Shown in pieces: positions 23,258 through 31,683 of a stretch of 31,683 nt of DNA. The notes beneath the pieces were generated by a model. That model was not told the DNA's origin, did no database searches, and worked only from the letters and a program-made list of their open reading frames with translations. Source of the DNA: an uncultured Dialister sp. GTDB lineage: Bacteria > Bacillota > Negativicutes > Veillonellales > Dialisteraceae. The DNA lies in NCBI GenBank assembly GCA_934193095.1, contig CAKPUX010000023.1, positions 1 to 31,683 on the forward strand, in the 5' to 3' direction. Position 1 is the first letter of the stretch. Each line of letters opens with the position of its first letter. The translations under genes were made by a program, and so were the position numbers.

Positions 23258-24307
23258 TTATTTTTTCCCCTTTCCGCTTTCACTAAATACACCACCACGT
23301 ACCAAAACAGCCATAACATAGTCTTTAGCCTTATCATTCAATTCGCTTCCCGATGCCCAAGCATTAAAAAGTGTGTAGAAATCGACCTCATCCGTAGGTC
23401 TTCGATACGCTTGCCCCATGGCAGTTACAGCTCCATATGGTTCTATTGCAATGGGTCCAACATCTTGTCTTTCTTTATCTTTGATATAGCAAGTGTCAAT
23501 AGTTCGTAACGCATTCCCGATTTTCTGTGAATGCATGGCTGCATTACCATCAACTTGATAGAGCACTTTACTTTTACCACTATCGTCTTTTTCCTTTTTC
23601 ATAATCAATTCCTGACTTGGATATACCTCCTGCCCCCGCCCCATCAGCGCACAGGCTTCGATTTCAAGCAGCAGGTAGTCCATTCTTTCACACAAAGCAT
23701 TCGCAATCATCTGAGCCAGCTGATCCAGCTCTGGGCTTCTTTTATCAAAGTTTTTCAAACTATAGTCATATCCATCAAAGGTGAAAATCTCTCCGGATGG
23801 TTTAACGCGTACCGTGACTTCGATTTTCTCTGCACCCACACGATTTCTCCATAAAAAACGCCCACTGGCAATATTGGTTGCATAACGATGAGCCGGTTCT
23901 TCGAATCCGTGCTGTTTGATATATTCTTCTCCTATCTTCTGAATATCAAGCTTCCATTGCGCATCATTGCAAGCAGACGGACGCTGAACGCCAGAAAGAA
24001 TTTTCAAAGTAAAACATACTTTTAGCGTATCCTGATCCGATTTCAGTGAAGCGCTGTCCACAGTCTGCGGATTTGCATTTTGTATCTTAGCATTGATTTT
24101 GGCCGGATCATCCTCTTCAGCCGGTTGTAATTTATTAGAAATCGTCCCTCTCACTGATTTCTCTTTCACAACAATCGCATTCTCAAATCTCTTTTCATGC
24201 CGATTCTCCCAAGTCGTTCCATAAAATAATCCGTCCGATGGGACCAATTTCCTTTCAAAGGACAGTACGGTCGGCAGCTTTCTTTCTTGTATAGTTTTTC
24301 TTGCCAT
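23258..24307 (-). CDS. csy3: Csy3 (Cas7f) crRNA backbone protein
   Basis: Forms the helical filament of the type I-F surveillance (Csy) complex, with several copies binding the spacer part of the crRNA. The 349-aa protein has the family's features: N-terminal KLPTVLSFERKLVPSDG, RGTISNKLQP, a central FLWRNRVGAE sequence, and a C-terminal EAYRRPTDE-like region (QAYRRPTDEVDFYTLF). The start at 24307 has GGGAGGG seven bases upstream; an ATG at 24325 that overlaps csy2 has a weaker site. Position and size match I-F loci. The coding sequence is more AT-rich than cas1 and cas2-3. Confidence 0.95.
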   Translation of the reverse strand: MARKTIQERKLPTVLSFERKLVPSDGLFYGTTWENRHEKRFENAIVVKEKSVRGTISNKLQPAEEDDPAKINAKIQNANPQTVDSASLKSDQDTLKVCFTLKILSGVQRPSACNDAQWKLDIQKIGEEYIKQHGFEEPAHRYATNIASGRFLWRNRVGAEKIEVTVRVKPSGEIFTFDGYDYSLKNFDKRSPELDQLAQMIANALCERMDYLLLEIEACALMGRGQEVYPSQELIMKKEKDDSGKSKVLYQVDGNAAMHSQKIGNALRTIDTCYIKDKERQDVGPIAIEPYGAVTAMGQAYRRPTDEVDFYTLFNAWASGSELNDKAKDYVMAVLVRGGVFSESGKGKK

Positions 24308-24321
24308 AATAACCCTCCCTA

Positions 24322-25299
24322 TCATTTTTCATTCTTGCATACATATAAACTTTGTGATTCATCATATTCATAGTGCCAAAGAATTTCTTCTACTGAAGAA
24401 AAACGATATGGCATTTTGAATTCCCCCAGCGTGACCACCGATTCTACAAATCGATGCAAAACAGTCGGATCTCTCTGGTTCTTTACCTTGCCAAGACTCG
24501 ATAACCCTTGGAACCCTACAACGATAGGTATAAGCCATCCAGCTCCTTTTCGATAGGAAGGCCCTTGAAAGGACTGCGGCTCTTCCTTGCCCTTAGGGTG
24601 AATCGCAAAGAAAGATAGCAACGCATCCAATGCATCAAAATTATTACTTTCAGCTTCCTCCAATAATCTACGTCTTTCTATCAATGCAAATCCGGGCATT
24701 AACTGACAGAGAATTTTCTTCTCTTGCTCAGGTTTCTCATCACTAACATAATAAATTCTCGGCTTTTCAAAAGAGAGAATATCCCCTCCAGCTATTTTCA
24801 TTCTTGGCAATGCGATTTCAACAAACTTTGCTAATTCATCTTCATTGTCACCTGAGACTCCAGCACATTGAATCAGCAAAGATACACAGAGATGGATGCG
24901 CGGTTCTTCGATAAAAGATGCTGGATCATTTGATTTTCCCTTTTCTGACGAATCTTTTTCTGTTTGCTTCTTTGACTGCATTGGCTTTTTTTCATTCGAA
25001 TCTTTTTCTGTTTGCTTCTTTGGCTGCGCTGGCCTTTTTTCATTTGGATTCAATGAATTGATTATGCAGTATTGTTTACTTCCCAACTCTTTGTAAACTT
25101 GCAGATGCGCTCCATAACAAATAACTCCAACCCCCGAAAAATGTACAGATTCAAGATTCGAAGATAAACGTATTTTTCTCTCTAATGCATGTGCAAATCC
25201 CATCCATGCAGTCATGGCAGGAAATCCAATGGTACAGAGGCTACTCAATGCGTTGGCATTTTGTATTTTTATCTTCGGCAAAAGCAGATAAGTCTTCAT
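24322..25299 (-). CDS. csy2: Csy2 (Cas5f) crRNA 5'-handle binding protein
   Basis: Pairs with Csy1 at the crRNA 5' end of the type I-F complex. The 325-aa protein begins LLLPKIKIQNANALSS and contains GFPAMTAWMGFAHALER, both typical of Csy2. Residues about 88-121 are an unusual hydrophilic insert made of a 16-residue tandem repeat (KKQTEKDS core, two copies plus a partial). It lies where other Csy2 proteins have a short loop before the EEPRIHL strand. The repeat is also a 48-bp DNA tandem (24951-25046). The start codon overlaps the csy1 stop by four bases (ATGA), so translation is coupled. The insert is probably a surface loop; its effect on DNA or anti-CRISPR binding is unknown. Confidence 0.93.
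   Translation of the reverse strand: MKTYLLLPKIKIQNANALSSLCTIGFPAMTAWMGFAHALERKIRLSSNLESVHFSGVGVICYGAHLQVYKELGSKQYCIINSLNPNEKRPAQPKKQTEKDSNEKKPMQSKKQTEKDSSEKGKSNDPASFIEEPRIHLCVSLLIQCAGVSGDNEDELAKFVEIALPRMKIAGGDILSFEKPRIYYVSDEKPEQEKKILCQLMPGFALIERRRLLEEAESNNFDALDALLSFFAIHPKGKEEPQSFQGPSYRKGAGWLIPIVVGFQGLSSLGKVKNQRDPTVLHRFVESVVTLGEFKMPYRFSSVEEILWHYEYDESQSLYVCKNEK
24951..25046 (-). repeat. 48-bp tandem repeat within csy2
   Basis: Two copies of a 48-bp unit starting AATCTTTTTCTGTTTGCTTC on the plus strand, with a few differences, in frame. They encode the 16-residue KKQTEKDS-type repeat. Confidence 0.9.
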
Positions 25300-26423
25300 C
25301 CATATCTCACCTCATCTTTCAACATCTTTTCCATATAGCGCTTAATAAACAGCCACTCCCCATCTCCCAAACGAATTGCAGTTGTCCCCAAAAGCTTCTC
25401 ATAAGAAGTAATCACCCAGCGGGCAAAAGAGGCGGCGATTTCTTGCAGCCAATCGTCTTCTTTCCGCGCTTCTTTATAGATATCATCTAACCAAATTTTC
25501 TGAGCCTTGGGAAGACCAGCATATTTCTTATCATTACTCCAACCATCACCCACTGCTCGAATCTGATACACCTGTAAAATAATATCATCAATTATTTCGT
25601 GTAATAGATCAGAAATGACTTGCCGGATCTTTAGATTGTTTCTTTTGCTTTTCAAGCAATAATGCAACCGATACAGAGCGCGCCCTTGTGACTTATACCA
25701 GATGGATTCACGGAAAAAATCAAATTTCGGAATTCTCACGCTTTGCACAGACAAAACAGGGGGCAAAGACGGCATTAAAAATGCCTTTCCTTTACTCTCA
25801 TTGGTTATCAGAGTACTTATATTATTATAGTGCTTTCCTCCAAAACCAATTACTGTAACACCAGGAATTTTCGATTTACTCATTCTTCGATACATTTCCA
25901 AAGATACGCCAGAAGCAGGCATCACAGAAAGTAAATGATATTGATCTTCAGAAACAGGGAAATAAACCTGTTTTATATGTGTATCTGTTTTTTCCGGTGC
26001 TTTCTTACTCTCCTTAATTAGCAACTGTACCTTTTCTTTCAAGTCTGCTATCGGTAACGATAATAAATCCAATTCCTCCTCTAAGTGTTTATCATTTGTC
26101 AAGATGGCATCCAATATACTTTTTTCAGGCAATACTGGTTGAAGCAGTAAACTTCCGCTTTGGTTAAATGCTGCCGAACGATATACATCCACATGACATG
26201 TAGTGTTTCCTGTTGTTACATATCCGCTCACCGGCCTTGGCTTGCAATATAAAGTTACACCTGCATCCGGATGTGTAAACTTGCCAATATGAGTTGCCAA
26301 TTTACAATATTTCAATTTTTCTACTGTATCTTCAAACCATTCGGCTGGTGTTTTTCCCTTTTTTGCCGCATTCTCTATGATGTATTCGTGCAGCGATGTC
26401 ACTTCTTTCTTTTCTTTTGCCAC
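25296..26423 (-). CDS. csy1: Csy1 (Cas8f) large subunit of the type I-F complex
   Basis: Recognises the PAM and, with Csy2, holds the crRNA 5' handle. The 375-aa protein starts from GTG, two bases after the cas2-3 stop codon, with GGAAGGG upstream. Typical Csy1 elements are visible: the KLATHIGKFTHPDA region, YVTTGN, and IGFGGKHYNNISTLI. The C-terminal half is helical. Its length is shorter than the ~430 aa of the Pseudomonas protein but is within the range for the family. Its base composition is the most AT-rich of the locus (two sampled 60-base stretches are 28% and 38% GC, against 55% in cas1 and cas2-3). Identification rests on these elements plus operon position. Confidence 0.92.
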   Translation of the reverse strand: MAKEKKEVTSLHEYIIENAAKKGKTPAEWFEDTVEKLKYCKLATHIGKFTHPDAGVTLYCKPRPVSGYVTTGNTTCHVDVYRSAAFNQSGSLLLQPVLPEKSILDAILTNDKHLEEELDLLSLPIADLKEKVQLLIKESKKAPEKTDTHIKQVYFPVSEDQYHLLSVMPASGVSLEMYRRMSKSKIPGVTVIGFGGKHYNNISTLITNESKGKAFLMPSLPPVLSVQSVRIPKFDFFRESIWYKSQGRALYRLHYCLKSKRNNLKIRQVISDLLHEIIDDIILQVYQIRAVGDGWSNDKKYAGLPKAQKIWLDDIYKEARKEDDWLQEIAASFARWVITSYEKLLGTTAIRLGDGEWLFIKRYMEKMLKDEVRYG

Positions 26424-26425
26424 GC

Positions 26426-29400
26426 TTATCCCTTCCTTTCCTTAAATAATCCCAGCTGATCCGAATACAGCCAGTGGATATCCCCAGACGTTTTCGTCAT
26501 GGTGATTTCTCCATACTTTCTTTCAGCCTGCTCGATCTGTTCCTCTTCTGACCGGGGATCTTCCATATCGATCATCTGTCTCACAGACTTCGCATAGCTT
26601 CGCTGGATCCACAGGCGGCGTTCCATTTCTTCTGTCATGCCTTCATAATCATCGATATGCAGGATGGCCTTTCGATCGACAAGGCTGCCGTGGTCATCAA
26701 GTTCACAGAATGTTTCTTCTCCATCAGTATATCTCACAGTGAGCTTTACGTCTTCTATCGCATTTTCACGGAACCGCCTGAATTCCATGGGAAGTCCAGT
26801 CAGCCACCAGTATTCGTCGAGCCAGCCATGCATAGATTGTGGGCCTACGTCTGAGCGGCTGTTGAAATCCATCATCGTCTGGTGTTCGAGATCGATGAGC
26901 CGGCTTTCTGGATGGAGTTCCTCCGGCTTCCGGATCCTCGGCGCGGCATCGATGCGGCTTGCCAGATCATTGACATCGATCAGCTGTCTCATGTCATGGC
27001 TTTTCAGCTGGTACTTCCCGACTTCATAGCCGGGCCATTTGAAGGCTTTCGGTTCTCCCTTCAACCCGCGAAGATTGTACTCCATCACAGCCACATTCGA
27101 CGCTGCCTGATCTTTTGCAAGAGTGCGATGACGCATCACACGTCCGGAAAGCTGGATGATCGAGCGATAGGAGGAGGGCTCGATCACCGCCCAGTCAAAG
27201 TCATGGTCTCGGCCGGTTTCTTCGACCGGCGTGGCCACGACGAGGAAAAGGATATTTCCCTCCCGGCTCTCATCGATATGACGGCGAATGACCGGGTCTG
27301 TCAGCTCCGCGCTCTGCCCTTCTTCTCCCTTGCGGGACAATACGCTGTCCAGATATTTTTCCTGTTCATGACGCAGGAGAAGGATCTGCCGACTGTGGTA
27401 GGTCATCAACCGCACCGCTACGTCCTGGCTCCATGTACATCGGAGCAGGTACTCTGAAAGCTCCACGCAGGGATTGATATTCGCCATGCGTACCACGCCA
27501 AAGGATACATGCTTTCCTGTCTTTCGGTCGATGATATGATTTTGCTCGTGCATTTTTTCTGCAGCCTTCCGTATCTCCTTAAAGTAATGGAGCTCCGGAG
27601 GGGCATCCCCGTCCCGGGAGCTGCACTCGATCAGTTCACCCTTCCTTCGGACGATCTGTGTTTTCAGCTTCCGGCAGCGGCTGTCGACGAATTTCTGATG
27701 CAAAAGAGCAAAGTCTCCTTCCTTTCCCGCCTGCATGTCCTGTACGACAGCCTTATATTCGTCACACCAGAGTACAGCACAATGCTTCTTTGCCGCAAAG
27801 AAATCATTGTACACGGAAAGCCCTGCCTGATAGGCGCGATACATGCCCTCCGCCAGATCAGGCGGAATCGTCGCAGAAGAAAGCCCTACATTCCGTCCCA
27901 GCATACCGGCAAGGTGTACCAGTCTGGCGATCGCATAGAGATCCTTTGTCGTAAAGTCATCGATCTCATCGATGACCAGGTCAGATGACATGAGCCGCAG
28001 AAAGGGGAGCATGTACCGCCCGCCTTTGATGGTCTGGACGGCTCCCATCATGTGATCGATGGTCGCTGCCAGGATAGGCTTCAGCAGCAATGCCTTGTTT
28101 TTATCCGCGCGCCGGTTCGTATCCCCCAGAAAGAGATCCATGAACTGCATCTCTCCGCCATCGAAGGTATCCAGATATTCTACATTTTCCTCCATCCATG
28201 GCTCCGCCGACTCTGCGCCGCAGTCGCTTTCTTCCTGCGATTTTTCATGGAGCGCCCGAACGGCATCTGATCCAATGAGCACAGCCAGCTCGCTCCCATC
28301 CATGCCCAGCTGCCTACGGTAAGAGTCTCCCGTCTGCAGCGTCAGGGAGCGAAGCCCCAGTGCCAAGATATAGCGAAGAGATTTCTGATCCGGAGAAATG
28401 GCATTCATGATTTTGGCATTCGCTATCGTTTTCCCGCACCCGGTACTTGCCATATTGACAATGAACCAGGATGCATCTCCGGTCTGTTCCTTTCTGAATG
28501 CATGGATCTTAGCTGCCGCTTTTTCCTGCCATGCATACGCGCCCGTTCCCTGCTTCTTGAGTCCGCGTACATCATAGGCTCTTTCCATCTTCTCTGCGAA
28601 AAAAGGAAGCCTGTGTGCCGCCCTGAGCGACTGATCGCACACCTTCAGCAGGTGCTCTTCCAGATACTGCCTGCATGCACCGCGTCCATCGATATTCGCC
28701 CACAGGCGAGTCCCTTTCCAGACCGATCTCGCAGACGGCTCCTTTTCCAGCGAAGACGCATAATGATCTCCGATCATCAGGCAGAGTCTAGCGTACGCAA
28801 GGATCAGCCGAAAGGCCGGCCTTTCACAAAGTGCCTGCCCAGCCATCGCCACGGACGGCAATGACCCATAGGCCTCCTGCAGACGGCTCACCCATTTGCG
28901 CACCGCTTTCTTCCACGCAGGAGATTTCTCCCAGAGAAGTCCTTCCGAAAAGCAGAAACATTTCGCCCGGAGAGCGGCAGATATCTCCTCCGTCCTTTGA
29001 TTTTGATACCCCCAGTCCGCTGTCAGATGCGACCATATACTTTGGAAAGACGCCCTGCACACATTTTCATATCCTGCTCTGGCATCGCCTTTTTTATCTG
29101 CCATCCTGTGATGTGACAGGATGAGCCATGCAATGACAGAGGCCAGCGGCGGCAGCCTTCCCAGATGACACTGTCTTTCTTCCGTCAGATTCTCTCCGAC
29201 CTTTTTCAGAAGCTCCGCTTCATCAAGCGTTCCGGAGATGAGGGCCTGCATCCATTTTTCATCCGTCTCTTCTGCGCCAGTGACTACGACCAGCGCCTCC
29301 AGCAGCTTGCAGGAGATCCACTCGTGCCGAAAAGGATCCATCCGATTTTTCCCGCCATGCCTTCTTAACTTATCCTGAAAATAGTCATTTGTCTTTCCCC

Positions 29401-29773
29401 AGTCATGGAAAAGCGCAGCCACAGCTGCCAAAGCCTTAATAAGAGGCAGGTACTGCCACTGATTCTCCCATTCAAAGTGAGATACATTTTTCTGCGTCCA
29501 ATTGACGGGTACAATCCCCTCTGCATTGAACTTATTCCGATTTCCCACGATCCACAGAAGGTCGCTCCGCGAGCGCGATCGGATCCATCGGCAGGATACA
29601 GCCATGCTCTTCGTCGCATTCCTTCGCAGTGCCGTTTTGACAGCGAGAAGTCCGGCCTCCGTGATCACCGTCTGCCAGGCATCATCCCCGATGCGATCGG
29701 CAAACGAGTCCAGGATTTTCCGTACGGTAAGAACCGCCTTCTTCTCGCTTTGGCTGATAAAGATGACCATCAT
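26426..29773 (-). CDS. cas2-3: Cas2-3 fusion: adaptation and target-degrading nuclease-helicase
   Basis: The 1115-aa type I-F fusion works with Cas1 in spacer acquisition and is recruited by the Csy complex to unwind and cut target DNA. Residues 1 to ~95 are the Cas2 domain (VIFISQSEKKA start). The HD nuclease follows, with H123-D124 in LFHDWGKTND, then DPFRHEW and SHHRM. The superfamily-2 helicase has Walker A STGCGKT (K448), a DEID box near 602 (VIDEIDDF), motif III SSATIPP near 633, and motif VI QLSGRVMRHR near 877. All catalytic residues are present, so it should be active. It begins six bases after the cas1 stop. Length matches the family. Confidence 0.97.
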   Translation of the reverse strand: MMVIFISQSEKKAVLTVRKILDSFADRIGDDAWQTVITEAGLLAVKTALRRNATKSMAVSCRWIRSRSRSDLLWIVGNRNKFNAEGIVPVNWTQKNVSHFEWENQWQYLPLIKALAAVAALFHDWGKTNDYFQDKLRRHGGKNRMDPFRHEWISCKLLEALVVVTGAEETDEKWMQALISGTLDEAELLKKVGENLTEERQCHLGRLPPLASVIAWLILSHHRMADKKGDARAGYENVCRASFQSIWSHLTADWGYQNQRTEEISAALRAKCFCFSEGLLWEKSPAWKKAVRKWVSRLQEAYGSLPSVAMAGQALCERPAFRLILAYARLCLMIGDHYASSLEKEPSARSVWKGTRLWANIDGRGACRQYLEEHLLKVCDQSLRAAHRLPFFAEKMERAYDVRGLKKQGTGAYAWQEKAAAKIHAFRKEQTGDASWFIVNMASTGCGKTIANAKIMNAISPDQKSLRYILALGLRSLTLQTGDSYRRQLGMDGSELAVLIGSDAVRALHEKSQEESDCGAESAEPWMEENVEYLDTFDGGEMQFMDLFLGDTNRRADKNKALLLKPILAATIDHMMGAVQTIKGGRYMLPFLRLMSSDLVIDEIDDFTTKDLYAIARLVHLAGMLGRNVGLSSATIPPDLAEGMYRAYQAGLSVYNDFFAAKKHCAVLWCDEYKAVVQDMQAGKEGDFALLHQKFVDSRCRKLKTQIVRRKGELIECSSRDGDAPPELHYFKEIRKAAEKMHEQNHIIDRKTGKHVSFGVVRMANINPCVELSEYLLRCTWSQDVAVRLMTYHSRQILLLRHEQEKYLDSVLSRKGEEGQSAELTDPVIRRHIDESREGNILFLVVATPVEETGRDHDFDWAVIEPSSYRSIIQLSGRVMRHRTLAKDQAASNVAVMEYNLRGLKGEPKAFKWPGYEVGKYQLKSHDMRQLIDVNDLASRIDAAPRIRKPEELHPESRLIDLEHQTMMDFNSRSDVGPQSMHGWLDEYWWLTGLPMEFRRFRENAIEDVKLTVRYTDGEETFCELDDHGSLVDRKAILHIDDYEGMTEEMERRLWIQRSYAKSVRQMIDMEDPRSEEEQIEQAERKYGEITMTKTSGDIHWLYSDQLGLFKERKG

Positions 29774-29779
29774 GCGGCA

Positions 29780-30739
29780 TCACCTTCTCTCTCCGAAATG
29801 CTGGCTGACGCTTTTGACTTCACCAAACATGAAATCAAGCACTTGATGCTCCGTGAATTTTTGCAGCAGCTGCTGACGAAACTGCTGCTCCGTATCATTT
29901 TGCGCTGAGCAGATAAATGACCATGGGAGAACCACAGCATCCTTGATCAGATCTGCCACATCAAAGACCAGTGCTCCCCGCCTCGTCTTTCCGTGCATCA
30001 CGGCAAAGCCATGTGGAATGCCAAGCACCCACAATGTCACAGCAGAGAGACCATACGCCAGATAGTTTCCATGATTCAGGAAAGCATTCGCCTGATCTTC
30101 TCCCGAGTGATCTCTTGTAAATCCGGAAAGACCCACGGCATGTGCCGCATACTTGTAAAGCTCTTTCGTGAAACGCGCCTTGCTGCTTAAAAGCTCCGTC
30201 ACGCTTTGCGCCTGCTCGATCATGCGCCGATATTCCTGGATCGCCATTTCGATTTCCATATCATCCACATAGAAACCCGCATCCTGCAGATCCTCATCCT
30301 TTTCCCAAACTCTTTCGATAAAAGCGCAGCGCTTTCTTTGAAATTCTTTGGCAGCAGACAGCCGTTTCTTCTCATCAAACCAGAAAGACAGCCATCCTTG
30401 CACATATTCCGTCGGGCGATATTCATTTTGTGGATTCAGCCACTCGATCTCTGTCCCGGCCAAGAGCGGCGTCGCACCACCACCGCAAAATCCAACAAGT
30501 ACCCCCGCCCCGGAGAGCAGGCGCATCGCCGCCTGCGTAATGGAGGTGCCATTTCCCAAAAGGATCACGGTCGTATTCGCGATCGGGATATTCCAATATG
30601 CATTTCCTTTCTCTGTCTCGGTCAGATAGAGGACCCGTCCATCCTTCTGCATCACACGGCATTTCGAAAGATAATAAATATTGGCTCGCTTCGAATGAAG
30701 AATGGCCTTGTATTCAGACTTTTCCATCGTGTTTTTCAT
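29780..30739 (-). CDS. cas1: Cas1 integrase (type I-F)
   Basis: Inserts new spacers at the leader end of the array together with the Cas2 domain of Cas2-3. The 319-aa protein carries the Cas1 active-site residues E193 (in FTKELYKYAA), H249 (MHGKTRRG), and D260/D263 (FDVADLIKDA), all intact. The IPHGFAVMHGK signature is typical of type I-F. The first ATG (30739) has AGAGGGGG at the right distance and is preferred over Met5. It is the first gene of the cas operon; an extended -10 box is at 30797-30805. Confidence 0.97.
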   Translation of the reverse strand: MKNTMEKSEYKAILHSKRANIYYLSKCRVMQKDGRVLYLTETEKGNAYWNIPIANTTVILLGNGTSITQAAMRLLSGAGVLVGFCGGGATPLLAGTEIEWLNPQNEYRPTEYVQGWLSFWFDEKKRLSAAKEFQRKRCAFIERVWEKDEDLQDAGFYVDDMEIEMAIQEYRRMIEQAQSVTELLSSKARFTKELYKYAAHAVGLSGFTRDHSGEDQANAFLNHGNYLAYGLSAVTLWVLGIPHGFAVMHGKTRRGALVFDVADLIKDAVVLPWSFICSAQNDTEQQFRQQLLQKFTEHQVLDFMFGEVKSVSQHFGERR

Positions 30740-30796
30740 AGGGTCCCCCTCTACGTCTGCTAATGAAACCTAGGGAAATGCTGATCATTTTCTTTT

Positions 30797-30805
30797 ATTT
30801 TATCA
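30797..30805 (-). promoter_or_regulatory. Extended -10 promoter of the cas operon
   Basis: Minus-strand TGATAAAAT, 57 bp upstream of cas1. No strong -35; the upstream DNA is AT-rich. Confidence 0.55.
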
Positions 30806-30856
30806 GACAGCAAGAACAAAATATAACTACATGAGCAAAAATGATATAAAGTTATT

Positions 30857-31012
30857 CTATAACCAAGAATAGATCGCATCCCATATGCTCCCTCTGCGGA
30901 TCAGCTTTTCTTCCTGCCAAACTGTTTTTCCTTTAGTATAGCATAGGTAAGATGACAAAAAACGCCCTAAGAGAGCTCGATCGCTTATTTTTCGCAAGGA
31001 CCCCTCTTGCAT
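30857..31012 (-). CDS. 51-aa small protein upstream of cas operon (uncertain)
   Basis: A short frame that starts at an ATG (31012) with an ideal ribosome site AAGGAGG eight bases before it. It encodes a basic, tryptophan-containing peptide (MQEGSLRKISDRALLGRFLS ... DAIYSWL). The frame also continues upstream to 31108, but that part overlaps repeat DNA. I recognise no family. It reads in the same direction as cas1, with a 117-bp gap that contains the cas promoter. It could be a real small gene, a leader peptide, or a remnant. Only the strong ribosome site argues for expression. Confidence 0.4.
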   Translation of the reverse strand: MQEGSLRKISDRALLGRFLSSYLCYTKGKTVWQEEKLIRRGSIWDAIYSWL

Positions 31013-31192
31013 TTTACGCACCTCCTTATCCCAGGAGTGACTGGTGACTAAAAAGCCGCTTTCTAGCATCGCTCCAATAAAAAAGGCGGCGAAAGCGCCT
31101 CCATACAAGCCTTCCCCGCATGGGGAAGGGGGACCGCGTCAGCGGTGGATAGGGTGCTTTCGCAAGCAGCGCAAATGCGCCTCTCTTTTCCC
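31013..31192. other. Gene-free spacer with hairpin repeat
   Basis: Contains a GGCGGCGAAAGCGCC hairpin and a CCTTCCCCGCATGGGGAAGG hairpin block related to R3. No ORF with a ribosome site. Confidence 0.5.
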
Positions 31193-31305
31193 TGTACTAC
31201 CCATCTGTCTTTCATACCATAGTCACCCTATCCGCCCCTGTGGGGCACCTTTCCCTAGAGGGGAAGGCTGCGATACGAGAATACCATCCTCTAAAAAGGC
31301 GGCAC
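31193..31305. repeat. GC-rich intergenic repeat, family R3, copy 5
   Basis: CACCCTATCCGCCCCTGTG, GGCACCTTTCCCTAGAGGGG, AAGGCTGCGATACGAGAATA and a GGCGGC end, closely matching the uninterrupted parts of 7950-8335. Confidence 0.75.
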
Positions 31306-31339
31306 ACCACCCTTGTGAACCTATCCGCTCCCCAAGCAC

Positions 31340-31500
31340 CGTCATTCCGAGCGCAGCCGAGGGATCTTTATTGCACTGCCGCCATATGCACACATGCACC
31401 CTCACTCAAACAACACCTTGGTGCTTACTTTTTCGACTTTCCCTCACCCACGTTTTACCGGTCTGCAAGAAAGATTCCTCCACTTCGGTCGGGATGACGT
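31340..31500. repeat. ~165-bp intergenic repeat, family R4, copy 3
   Basis: Same orientation as the copy at 20022-20184: CGTCATTCCGAGCGCAGC, GATCTTTATTGCACTGC, CTTGGTGC, TCTGCAAGAAAGAT, GGTCGGGATGACG. The remaining 31501-31683 shows further CATCCTGAGCGGA-type fragments and no gene. Confidence 0.65.
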
Positions 31501-31683
31501 TTAGTTCCAAAACATGCAACGTATCCCCCAGATGAGAGCCCTTCCGCCCTCGCGTATCGTCATCCTGAGCGGACGAAAACGCTCTATATGTGAAAAGCCC
31601 CAGCCAGAACAAGTGGGGACTGAGCCGAAGGATCTCATGCCACGCATGTGAGACGATCCCAGCCAATAGTACGTTATCCGCTA

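Noticed and set aside
31044..31683. Several overlapping frames near the right end
   Set aside because: All lie in R3/R4 repeat DNA, without ribosome sites or recognisable domains.

Overview
The window (31.7 kb) looks like chromosome of an anaerobic, Firmicutes-type bacterium. I favour a Negativicutes (Dialister/Veillonella-like) gut anaerobe, but this is inference. It rests on strong AGGAGG-type ribosome binding sites, a canonical CIRCE operator, biotin-synthase paralogs with an anaerobe-type cysteine pattern, moderately GC-rich housekeeping genes, and intergenic regions packed with short repeats. No rRNA or tRNA gene was recognised.

Layout. 1-1.4 kb: a family-4 uracil-DNA glycosylase and a small membrane protein. 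1.8-5.3 kb (minus): three tandem, divergent bioB paralogs, each with its own upstream region. 5.8-6.4 kb: a small heat-shock protein under CIRCE control. 6.9-7.8 kb: a two-gene pseudopilin/PilX-like unit. 8.5-9.7 kb: purA. 10.5-12.0 kb: an acyl-CoA synthetase. 12.0-18.6 kb: an AT-richer foreign island. On the minus strand it carries an excisionase-type HTH protein, a C5 cytosine methyltransferase, a 78-aa protein, a MutL/MORC-like GHKL ATPase and a 254-aa helical protein, followed by broken remnants of a mobile element. The island is flanked by 485-bp direct copies of the 3' end of the acyl-CoA synthetase gene. 20.3-21.5 kb: an iron-containing alcohol dehydrogenase. 21.6-30.7 kb: a complete type I-F CRISPR-Cas locus (cas1, cas2-3, csy1, csy2, csy3, cas6f, then an array of 15 intact repeats plus one degenerate repeat), all reading on the minus strand. 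31-31.7 kb: repeat-rich intergenic DNA.

How the parts work together. The CRISPR locus has every component for adaptation (Cas1 plus the Cas2 part of Cas2-3), crRNA processing (Cas6f), surveillance (Csy1-Csy3) and target destruction (HD nuclease-helicase of Cas2-3). The island is a second candidate defence module: methyltransferase plus GHKL ATPase as in MORC/MutL-type restriction-modification contexts, but with no recognisable nuclease, so its effector is unclear. The two lie 3.6 kb apart. The three BioB paralogs keep the radical-SAM cluster motif, lack the first cysteine of the classical 2Fe-2S sulfur-donor site, and share extra conserved cysteines. That suggests the auxiliary-cluster ('type II') biotin synthases of anaerobes, tripled here without other bio genes in view.

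Intergenic DNA is dominated by at least four dispersed repeat families plus degenerate heptamer tandems. Two are palindromic or MITE-like, and one of these is nested inside copies of another family.
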